Origin: Bacteroidales bacterium
GTDB taxonomy: Bacteria > Bacteroidota > Bacteroidia > Bacteroidales > GCA-2748055
Assembly: GCA_029931975.1 (NCBI GenBank)
Contig: JAOZQY010000008.1
Location: 9,515 to 73,514, forward strand
Direction: 5' to 3'
Length of the DNA: 64,000 nucleotides
Made by a program: the position numbers and the translations under genes. Each line of letters starts with the position of its first letter. The stretch's first letter is position 1. Below, piece after piece: positions 54,210 to 61,994 of this stretch. The notes under the pieces are model-generated. The model was not told the origin of the DNA, did not search any database, and saw only the letters and a list, made by a program, of their open reading frames with translations.

Positions 54210-54992
54210 ATGCGTATTGCAATTATAGGAGCCGGGAATATGGGCTCATGGTTGGTGGAGTCTCTCTGCCTCGATTATGAAGTAGGTATATTTGATGTGG
54301 ACCGAAGTAAATTGAAATACTTCTTTAATTCAAGGAAGTTTCTTTACTATGAGGAGATCACGGATTTTTCGCCCGACCTGCTGATCAATGCAGTAGGCCT
54401 TGACAGGACAGTGGCAGTGTTCGATGAGATTATCTCTTATCTGCCAACGGATTGTATCATTGCCGATATAACATCGGTGAAGAGTGGGATGGCCGATTAT
54501 TATAAGAAGGTGGGCCGGCGTTTTGTTTCCACCCACCCTATGTTTGGTCCTACTTTTGGCAGATTAAAAGATCTGAGCAATGAGAATGCCATCATCATTT
54601 CAGAATCGGACGAGGAGGGTAAAACATTCTTCAGGGACTTCTATAGCAGCATGAAGATTAAAATTCATGAATATTCTTTCAAAGAGCATGATAAGACCAT
54701 TGCCTATTCGCTGTCCATTCCCTTCTCATCCACCATGGTGTTTGCTGCCTGTATGAAGGAACAGGAAGCGCCCGGGACTACCTTTAAGAAACATTTCGAA
54801 ATAGCCGAAGGTCTCCTTTCAGAAGATAACTTCCTTCTTTCGGAGATCCTGCTGAGTCCTTACAGCCTGGAACAGGTGGAGCAAATCAGTGAGCAGATGG
54901 AGGCCCTGAAAGGAATGATCAAAGCACGCGACAAAGAGCAGTTAAACGCCTTTTTCCAGGGCTTAAGAACGAATATCGGGTTGAAGTCGTAG
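54210..54992 (+). CDS. tyrA: Prephenate dehydrogenase
   Basis: A 260-residue NAD(P)-dependent enzyme of the tyrosine branch. The Rossmann motif IIGAGNMGSW is at residues 4-13. ADITSVKSGM and STHPMFGPTFG carry the residues that bind prephenate, with the catalytic His in the second. No ACT or chorismate mutase domain. It is the last gene of the aromatic operon and overlaps the converging tilS by 30 bases. Confidence 0.92.
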   Translation: MRIAIIGAGNMGSWLVESLCLDYEVGIFDVDRSKLKYFFNSRKFLYYEEITDFSPDLLINAVGLDRTVAVFDEIISYLPTDCIIADITSVKSGMADYYKKVGRRFVSTHPMFGPTFGRLKDLSNENAIIISESDEEGKTFFRDFYSSMKIKIHEYSFKEHDKTIAYSLSIPFSSTMVFAACMKEQEAPGTTFKKHFEIAEGLLSEDNFLLSEILLSPYSLEQVEQISEQMEALKGMIKARDKEQLNAFFQGLRTNIGLKS

Positions 54993-56303
54993 CATTAGAA
55001 CTCTGCTGGTTGAAGGTTTGATCCGGAAACGGTTATCGATCCGGTGTCCCATGATCCAGATGATTTTCTTCCCGGAGGCCAAGACCCAAATTTGCTCTTT
55101 TTCAGGAACAGGCACTTTCTGGTCCACGAAAAAATCACTCAGCTTTTTATTCTGCTCCATTCCCAGTGGATAGAAGTAGTCGCCGTGTTTCCAGTGCCGT
55201 ATGCTTAGTGGAAACTGGATTTCATCCAGATCCAGGCAGGCGGTCAAAGGGTCGCCTGGAATGGATTCTAATTCAGAACGATCCAGTACTTCCATATCCA
55301 TGGGAAAGGGTAGGGAGGATTGCTTCACAGCATCATCCAGGTAGTAACGCTCGAAGGAGTCCTTTTTTGATGGAACAAGAATCATCTGGTCGCGATCCTT
55401 AAAGAGCCTGTGGCTTGTGGAGATAGATTGGCGGCCGGGGCCGGCATCCATGATTTTCCGAATCCCTTCACATTGCAAACGTGTAAAACCATAGGGTGAG
55501 AAAAGTTCGAAGAGCCAGGTAGACAGGGGGCGCAGTTTTTTGAGTTTGCCCGTATCAATGACAATCCTTCCGGGTTTCTCTTCAAACAGCTCATTTCGAC
55601 GGTCTTCGATGGAGCGGGTATAGATTTCGTATACTTCACCAATTCGCTCCATATTTCCTTCCATGATCTCCATAAAACCCGGGTTGATCTGTTCCATGAC
55701 GGGAAGCACATCGTGTCTGATCTTGTTTCTCTGATACTTGGTTTCCAGGTTGCTGGCATCTTCCCTGAATTCAATATGCTGTGCCTGTTGAAAAGATTCA
55801 ATCTGTGTACGTGAGGCAAAAAGCAAGGGTCGAATAATATTTCCACGGCAGGGAGAAATTCCCTTTAGTCCCCTGATTCCGGAGCCCCGTGACAGGTTCA
55901 GGAAGAAGGTTTCCACAGAATCGTTTCTATTGTGTGCAGTGGCAATATGGTTCATGGATTGCTCCGAAGCCAGTTCTTCAAACCAGGCATACCTCAGATC
56001 TCTGGCGGCCATCTGAAGTGAGATGCCCTTTGCCTGCATCTCTGCTTCCACGTCGAAACGCTTCACATAAACCGGAAACTCCAGCAGGAGCGCCAGCGAA
56101 CGTACAAAAGCCTCGTCAAGCTCCGAATCCTCACCCCGTAGCTGGAAATTGCAGTGTGCAATGGCGCAATCATAACCCGCTTGCATGAAGAGGTGAGCCA
56201 TCACCACTGAATCGATGCCCCCGCTAACAGTTAAGAGGATCCTGTCGTTCAAACTGCAGAGTCCATGTCTCCTGATAAAGCTGTTGAATCCCTGGAGCAT
56301 CAT
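54963..56303 (-). CDS. tilS: tRNA(Ile)-lysidine synthase
   Basis: A 446-residue essential enzyme placing lysidine at C34 of the AUA-reading tRNA-Ile. The ATP-pyrophosphatase loop SGGIDS is at residues 27-32, followed by HCNFQLRGEDSELDE, ATAHNRNDSVETFFLNL and SRGSGIRGLKGI. The C-terminal tRNA-binding domain follows. Full length. Confidence 0.96.
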   Translation of the reverse strand: MMLQGFNSFIRRHGLCSLNDRILLTVSGGIDSVVMAHLFMQAGYDCAIAHCNFQLRGEDSELDEAFVRSLALLLEFPVYVKRFDVEAEMQAKGISLQMAARDLRYAWFEELASEQSMNHIATAHNRNDSVETFFLNLSRGSGIRGLKGISPCRGNIIRPLLFASRTQIESFQQAQHIEFREDASNLETKYQRNKIRHDVLPVMEQINPGFMEIMEGNMERIGEVYEIYTRSIEDRRNELFEEKPGRIVIDTGKLKKLRPLSTWLFELFSPYGFTRLQCEGIRKIMDAGPGRQSISTSHRLFKDRDQMILVPSKKDSFERYYLDDAVKQSSLPFPMDMEVLDRSELESIPGDPLTACLDLDEIQFPLSIRHWKHGDYFYPLGMEQNKKLSDFFVDQKVPVPEKEQIWVLASGKKIIWIMGHRIDNRFRIKPSTSRVLMLRLQPDIRS

Positions 56304-56333
56304 CCTGACAAGTTACGAAAAAGGGAGATGATC

Positions 56334-58259
56334 TTAAGGGAGTCCGACTACTTCAGGTCCCTGATTAAATACAATATCAACCGGAATATTTAATTCTTTT
56401 AGCCTAAGGAGGTCGGATTGCAGCTCCTCACGGATATATCCTTTCTCCTCCACCAATTGTTTGGCCAGCTCATAATTACCATCGCCCTGGGTAGTCAGAA
56501 TCAGTGAGGATAACTCGTTCATGGCCCATTGCATCTTTTCAAAATTGATGCTGTAGGTCCCGTTCAGATCCCTTGAAAAGGCTCCGTTTTCCTGGAAATA
56601 GTAGAAGCGGATCATATTGGCTTTTCCATGCGAACTGGCCACTCCGAAGCGGATGCTCCGAAAGATACTTGCCATGAAGGTCACGTAGTTATCCATCAGA
56701 TCGTGCTCGCCCAACATACCCTCTTCGTACATCCTGGTGATCAGGAAGAGGGAGAGGATGTCAGCTTTTCCTTCCTCCAGGGCACTGTACTGCTCCTTCA
56801 GCGCCGACCGTACGGTTCCCAACCCATTGATGGTCTGGTTCAGGCCCAGTCCGTGTGCCACCTCGTGATACATGACATTTTCGAAGAACGCATCAAAAGT
56901 GACATGATCCCGTTGCTCCTCAGCAATCAGTACGTTAGTGATGGGCACAAGAATTTCTTCGAATTTGTAACGGATGGCATTTTTTAACTGTAGTTTTCTG
57001 GAGCCTTTGCTGCCCTGTACCCGCTCGTCATTGGGAAGGTTGATGGCGATGGTCTTGCTGCCGGCATTGCAGTCGCCCGCATAATAGATAACATCATAGG
57101 CTCCCAGGTCGGACTTGTTTCCGGGGATCTCGGTTTTGTACTCTCCGCTCACAGGAAGGCTCTTTTGCATTTGCGGTAATATGGAGTTGATATAGGCCAG
57201 CTTTTCGCTCCACTTCTTATCTTTAATCAGGATAAAGGATTCGTGCGCTGCTTTGTAATTATAGAGTGCATCCTCATAGTTTTCGATGGGACCCACCACA
57301 AAATCGATTTCATTATCCTTCATCTCCATCCATGCCATATCGGAAGGATAATAATCGTCAGTCAGCAGCGCTTCGGCCCTTAGCTCCAGGTATTTTTTAA
57401 ATCCCTTATCTTTGGCCAGTTTCGCTGCCTGCTTAAGCAAGTCAGCGGCCTTTTCTACCTGGCTTGCAAAGGCTTCATGATAGGGGACCACCTTCAGTGA
57501 TCCATCCTGCTCACGGGTGATCAGGGTATAGAGACTGTTCTTTTGCAGATCATCCAGTGCATTAAACTCTTCTTCAGTCATATCAGCCGGGTAGTAACCT
57601 GAACCAGCAGGTTTACTTCCATAGCCAGGGAGGAAGGGGAGGTTTCCATTGAGTCGCTCCCAGGGTCCGTAATTAATCTTAAAGAACCGGGATATATTTT
57701 TGTCCATCATTGAGGCCAGTGCAGCATCCCTGTCGGGGAACACCTGGGCCCAGTAAATATCTTCCATTATATCGGCCACCTGGAAGAGGATTCGGATCAT
57801 CTTTTTTTGATCATCAGACAGATGGGAAAGATCAGAGATGAGGTCCACCTCAGCAAACTCATTGACCTTACGTTCCATCAGATTGTCAAATTTCTCCAGG
57901 CTAATGACTCTTTCAATTCCTGAAATATGGAGAATAAGTTTTTCCTCCGTTTTCAGATAAGTGAGCTCATTCACCTTAATATCATTATTGATGGGAATGC
58001 TGGTGCTGTAAATGATTCTATCCTCATTGTCAGAGGTTTTTTCTATGGCATAGACCTCTCCTTCTAATTCAACGGCATCACCCTTCATAGTAAAAAACAG
58101 GGATTGAGGAGCAATAGACCGAAATCCCTCTCCATCCGGAATCTCAAACCGTGGAATGGTTCCGGAAAAAAGTTCATACATAGCTTTTTCATCTTTACAC
58201 CCATGGAAGAGCAGGGTGAAAACAGCTAACAGGGCAGGCATAATAGCACGAAGTTTCAT
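56334..58259 (-). CDS. Zinc peptidase lipoprotein, dipeptidyl-peptidase III (M49)-like
   Basis: A 641-residue lipoprotein (lipobox FHGC near residue 21). The zinc site is H-E-V-A-H near residue 485 in NVMYHEVAHGLGLNQ, with the further ligand in ALEEGKADILSLF about 35 residues later. The overall length and the late EExxAD-type helix fit M49-like peptidases, but classical DPP III has a six-residue HExxxH motif and this has HExxH. It would cleave small peptides in the periplasm or outside. It lies 31 bases downstream of no gene in its operon other than proS, which is upstream on the same strand. Confidence 0.82.
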   Translation of the reverse strand: MKLRAIMPALLAVFTLLFHGCKDEKAMYELFSGTIPRFEIPDGEGFRSIAPQSLFFTMKGDAVELEGEVYAIEKTSDNEDRIIYSTSIPINNDIKVNELTYLKTEEKLILHISGIERVISLEKFDNLMERKVNEFAEVDLISDLSHLSDDQKKMIRILFQVADIMEDIYWAQVFPDRDAALASMMDKNISRFFKINYGPWERLNGNLPFLPGYGSKPAGSGYYPADMTEEEFNALDDLQKNSLYTLITREQDGSLKVVPYHEAFASQVEKAADLLKQAAKLAKDKGFKKYLELRAEALLTDDYYPSDMAWMEMKDNEIDFVVGPIENYEDALYNYKAAHESFILIKDKKWSEKLAYINSILPQMQKSLPVSGEYKTEIPGNKSDLGAYDVIYYAGDCNAGSKTIAINLPNDERVQGSKGSRKLQLKNAIRYKFEEILVPITNVLIAEEQRDHVTFDAFFENVMYHEVAHGLGLNQTINGLGTVRSALKEQYSALEEGKADILSLFLITRMYEEGMLGEHDLMDNYVTFMASIFRSIRFGVASSHGKANMIRFYYFQENGAFSRDLNGTYSINFEKMQWAMNELSSLILTTQGDGNYELAKQLVEEKGYIREELQSDLLRLKELNIPVDIVFNQGPEVVGLP

Positions 58260-58283
58260 GGGAAGTTATTTTGGTTAAGATTG

Positions 58284-59756
58284 TTAATAAGCTTTTGCAA
58301 TCACAACTCTTTGTTTAGAAGGCTTGCCGCTTACCACACACCTGCCTTCTTCCATTTCATCGTCCAGGGGGAGGCAGCGAATGGTGGCCTTGGTCTCCTT
58401 GATCCGGTCTTCTGACTCACGGGTTCCATCCCAGTGGGCCAGGGCAAAACCACCCTTGTTATCCAGAACATCAATTAGCTCATCCCAGCTGTCCACACGG
58501 TGCGTGCTGGTATTTCTGAAAGTAAGTGCCTTTCTGTAAATATTCTCCTGGATCTCAGCCAGAAGTGCTTTGATGTAAGAAGCAATTCCCTCCTGTGGTA
58601 CTACCTTTTTCTCCAGGGTATCCCTCCGGGCCAGTTCCACTGTTCCGTTTTCTATATCGCGTGGACCAATGGCAATTCTTACCGGTACACCTTTTAATTC
58701 ATATTCGGCGAACTTCCAACCGGGCTTCTGCGTGTCGCGATCATCAAACTTTACCTCAACACCTAGTTCCACTAGCTCTTTCTTTATTTTGGTGGCTACT
58801 TCCGCAATGGGAGGCAATTGATCGTCGCCCCTGTAGATAGGCACAATCACCACCTGTATTGGTGCCACGCTTGGAGGAAGTACCAGTCCGTTGTTGTCAG
58901 AGTGGGCCATAATCAGGGCTCCAATCATCCGGGTGGTCATTCCCCAGGAGGTGGCCCATACATGATCCAGTTTTCCTTCCCTGTTGGTAAACTGCACATC
59001 AAATGCCTTGGCAAAGTTCTGTCCCAGGAAGTGGGAAGTTCCTCCTTGCAGGGCCTTTCCATCCTGCATCAACTGTTCAATAGTATAGGTTTCTACGGCA
59101 CCGGCAAACTTCTCCGATTCGGTCTTGCTTCCTACAACTACAGGAATGCCCAGAAATTTTTCAGAGAACTCTGCATAAATCCTGATCATCTGCATGGCTT
59201 CCTTTTCAGCTTCCTCGCGAGTGGCATGAGCAGTATGGCCCTCTTGCCAAAGGAATTCGGCAGTGCGAAGAAAAAGTCGTGTACGCATTTCCCACCTGAC
59301 CACATTGGCCCACTGGTTGATCAGGATGGGCAGGTCGCGGTAGGACTGAACCCAGTTTTTATAAGTGTTCCAGATGATGGTTTCGGAGGTGGGTCTGACG
59401 ATCAGCTCTTCTTCCAGTTTGGCATTGGGATCTACTATTAATCCTCCATTCTCTTCGTCGTTTTTCAGGCGGTAGTGGGTAACTACCGCACACTCTTTGG
59501 CGAAACCCTCCACATGGTCGGCCTCCCTGCTGAAAAATGATTTGGGAATAAAAAGCGGGAAATATGCATTCTCATGTCCGGTGGCTTTGAACATCCGGTC
59601 CAGTTCCGCTTTCATCTTCTCCCAGATGGCATATCCGTATGGTTTAATTACCATACAACCCCTTACCGCCGAGTTTTCGGCGAGTCCTGATTTCAGTACC
59701 AGGTCGTTATACCACTGTGCATAATTCTCTTCCCTGCTGGTTAATACTTTGGCCAT
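58284..59756 (-). CDS. proS: Prolyl-tRNA synthetase (archaeal/eukaryotic-like type)
   Basis: A 490-residue class II synthetase. Motif 2 is in [23 protein letters not shown], motif 3 in [19 protein letters not shown], and [10 protein letters not shown] lies before them. There is no editing insertion between motifs 2 and 3, and a C-terminal zinc-like extension follows the anticodon domain, so it is the archaeal/eukaryotic type common in Bacteroidota. It is 24 bases upstream of the peptidase gene on the same strand. Confidence 0.96.
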   Translation of the reverse strand: MAKVLTSREENYAQWYNDLVLKSGLAENSAVRGCMVIKPYGYAIWEKMKAELDRMFKATGHENAYFPLFIPKSFFSREADHVEGFAKECAVVTHYRLKNDEENGGLIVDPNAKLEEELIVRPTSETIIWNTYKNWVQSYRDLPILINQWANVVRWEMRTRLFLRTAEFLWQEGHTAHATREEAEKEAMQMIRIYAEFSEKFLGIPVVVGSKTESEKFAGAVETYTIEQLMQDGKALQGGTSHFLGQNFAKAFDVQFTNREGKLDHVWATSWGMTTRMIGALIMAHSDNNGLVLPPSVAPIQVVIVPIYRGDDQLPPIAEVATKIKKELVELGVEVKFDDRDTQKPGWKFAEYELKGVPVRIAIGPRDIENGTVELARRDTLEKKVVPQEGIASYIKALLAEIQENIYRKALTFRNTSTHRVDSWDELIDVLDNKGGFALAHWDGTRESEDRIKETKATIRCLPLDDEMEEGRCVVSGKPSKQRVVIAKAY

Positions 59757-59788
59757 TTATTTTGTGTTTTTTGAGGTACAAAGAAAGG

Positions 59789-59816
59789 AAAAAAAGGTGA
59801 GTCCGCCACAGGCGGA
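59789..59816 (-). terminator. Hairpin after the SpoIIE-type phosphatase gene
   Basis: On the minus strand, directly after the TAA stop, TCCGCC, loop TGT, GGCGGA, six bases, then seven T. The gap between stem and T run makes it a weak intrinsic terminator; it could also be a dispersed palindrome. Confidence 0.5.
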
Positions 59817-61934
59817 TTAGAGCCTTAATCCAATCACCAGTACATCATCAATCTGGCTCAGGTCACCTTTCCACTCATCAAAGATAAGATTCAGGATACG
59901 GTGTTGCTCCTCCATGGGACGTCCATGCACTTCCAGCAAGAGGTCCTTGAAGGGGCGGTATTTAAATTTTTTTCCCTGTGGTCCGCCAAACTGATCGGGG
60001 AATCCATCGGTAAACATATAGACCCGGTCGCCCTGTTTCATATCAATGGTATACCGTGTGAAATCGGACATTTTTTCGTAATAGGCTACAGGCATGTTGT
60101 TTCCCTTGTATTCCAGCATTTCACCATTTCTTACAATATAGATAGGGTTGTTTGCCCCTGAGAATTGAAGCTGCCTGGTCTGGGTGTCGTAAATAACCAG
60201 AGCCATATCGATACCGTCCTTCTGTTCCCCGATCTTTCCTTCCTGTTTCAGGGTACGGGCAATACTCAGGCGAAGCTGGTTCAGGATCTCCTCGGAATTC
60301 ATTACTCCTTTCTCATTTACTATCTCATGCAACATGGTGATTCCCAGCATACTCATTAGCGAGCCAGGCACTCCGTGCCCCGTACAGTCAGCTGCTGTAA
60401 GTACTATCCTGTGATCGCGCTGAGATATCCAGTAGAAATCGCCACTTACAATATCACGGGGTTTGAAAAAGATGAAGTGCTCTCCAAAGAGGGTTTCAAA
60501 TATTTCATTACCAGGCAATACAGTGTTCTGGATTTTTTTGGCGTAATCGAAACTGTATTTGATCTCCTTGTTCTGTTTCTCGATATGTTCTTTCTGTGCC
60601 TGGATCTCAAAGGTGCGCTCCTGTACTTTATCTTCCAGTTCACGGTTCACCTTATCCTTTAGTGCTGCGTTCTCTTTCAACTGATCAATAATCCTGCGCT
60701 GGGCCACTTCCCTGCTTTTCTTGAGCAGATTGATCCTTTCACTGAGACCAATTGAGAATGTAAGGATCTGCAATGTTACACCTAATTCCAGGGCATGTTT
60801 CCCAAAGGTGTAATCAGCCAGGGCATAATTGGTAGCTATTCCAAGAATCAGGAACAGGTTTGCAAAGAGAAAATACCTGGCTGGTTGAAAATTTTCCCGT
60901 GTCAGTATCATAGCAGGAACGATGGCCAGGAAGAGGCAGCCTATGGCCGATACGATCATGATGGCAAATCCACCCAGTTCGATAAAAAATGCGATATCAA
61001 CTCCCATTCCCTGCAGGAGGATGATGGCAAAATTCAGAATGAGCCCCCCAATAGTAAACCAGACAGCAATGAGCAGTATGGTATCCCACGATTGCAGTGT
61101 ATTTCGTGTATCCAGATAGGAACGTCCAAAAAGGAGATAAAAAAGAAGGAATATCTCAAGCAGGAAAATGGTAATTGGAGCTGTAATTAATCTGGGAATC
61201 AGTTCATAGACATATCCTTCCTTATTAATAAAAAAGAACAGGAAGGCCAGGATATATAATATATAGTAGAGATAGGAACTTTCACGTCCCCGGACAAAAA
61301 GAGGAATGTGATAGAGGATCATAATCAGCAGGATTCCGGTAAATATCCCAAATACCAGTCGTTTCGAGCGGTCGTGCAAAAGCACACTGTGTTGTGTCGA
61401 TACGGTAAAAGTTAAATCGGACAGGATCGATTCTGGCCCCATGGTTACCCGTAGATAAAGTGTGTCGGATTTGCCGGGTGACAGAAAAATGCGAAGGTCG
61501 TCTGATCCGCTTATATTCACATCCTTCTTTGAGGGATGTAGCTTATTACCTGATGTTCGTACAGTCACCACTCCATTGTCGAACATCTGGTAGAGTTTAT
61601 ATTCATCGAATTCCGAAATATCGTTATGCTGCAGATGAAAAGAGAATTGGCGTGTGGAGTGATTGGCAAAATGAAAACGGAACCAGATGCAAGATCCTTC
61701 CTGGCTGTTCATTAGTGCCGGATCGGGGTCGCTGAAGTCAACCAGCTTGAAATTCTGATCCATCATTCCGGAAAACAGTTCATTCGGATGGACTGAGCAG
61801 GTGGGGTCGTCCAAGAACTGCAACTGCATATCAGAAATGCCAACCTCCTGCACAAAATCAGAGAGGATTACTGGTTTTTGTGCAGGGAGTAACTGATAGA
61901 AAATCAGAAATATTACAGTAACGATTGGGCGCAT
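59817..61934 (-). CDS. 7TM sensor with SpoIIE-type (PP2C) serine phosphatase domain
   Basis: About 705 residues. A signal peptide (ending LLPAQ) is followed by a periplasmic beta-rich 7TMR-DISMED2-like domain (about 25-190), seven membrane helices (about 200-405), a coiled coil (about 410-475) and a cytosolic PP2C/SpoIIE phosphatase domain. The metal ligands are in DIVSGDFYW, TAADCTGHGVPGSLMSML and FTDGFPDQ. It probably dephosphorylates an anti-sigma antagonist or similar partner in response to an external signal. The open frame reaches 62030, but the ATG at 61934 starts the signal peptide and avoids overlap with the divergent gene. Confidence 0.9.
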   Translation of the reverse strand: MRPIVTVIFLIFYQLLPAQKPVILSDFVQEVGISDMQLQFLDDPTCSVHPNELFSGMMDQNFKLVDFSDPDPALMNSQEGSCIWFRFHFANHSTRQFSFHLQHNDISEFDEYKLYQMFDNGVVTVRTSGNKLHPSKKDVNISGSDDLRIFLSPGKSDTLYLRVTMGPESILSDLTFTVSTQHSVLLHDRSKRLVFGIFTGILLIMILYHIPLFVRGRESSYLYYILYILAFLFFFINKEGYVYELIPRLITAPITIFLLEIFLLFYLLFGRSYLDTRNTLQSWDTILLIAVWFTIGGLILNFAIILLQGMGVDIAFFIELGGFAIMIVSAIGCLFLAIVPAMILTRENFQPARYFLFANLFLILGIATNYALADYTFGKHALELGVTLQILTFSIGLSERINLLKKSREVAQRRIIDQLKENAALKDKVNRELEDKVQERTFEIQAQKEHIEKQNKEIKYSFDYAKKIQNTVLPGNEIFETLFGEHFIFFKPRDIVSGDFYWISQRDHRIVLTAADCTGHGVPGSLMSMLGITMLHEIVNEKGVMNSEEILNQLRLSIARTLKQEGKIGEQKDGIDMALVIYDTQTRQLQFSGANNPIYIVRNGEMLEYKGNNMPVAYYEKMSDFTRYTIDMKQGDRVYMFTDGFPDQFGGPQGKKFKYRPFKDLLLEVHGRPMEEQHRILNLIFDEWKGDLSQIDDVLVIGLRL

Positions 61935-61967
61935 TATGGTTTTTTCCTTCCAATCGTAAATATAATG

Positions 61968-61975
61968 TATATTTG
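61968..61975 (+). promoter_or_regulatory. Putative -7 box of the FG-GAP lipoprotein gene
   Basis: TATATTTG matches TAnnTTTG exactly, 19 bases before the ATG at 61995. Upstream is a T-rich stretch without a clear -33 box. Confidence 0.45.
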
Positions 61976-61994
61976 TAGAAAGTAAATCCCTAGA

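Noticed and set aside
59802-59816. TCCGCC-TGT-GGCGGA as part of a CRISPR or REP array
   Set aside because: Only one copy is seen in the window, so there is no array; a weak terminator is the simpler reading.
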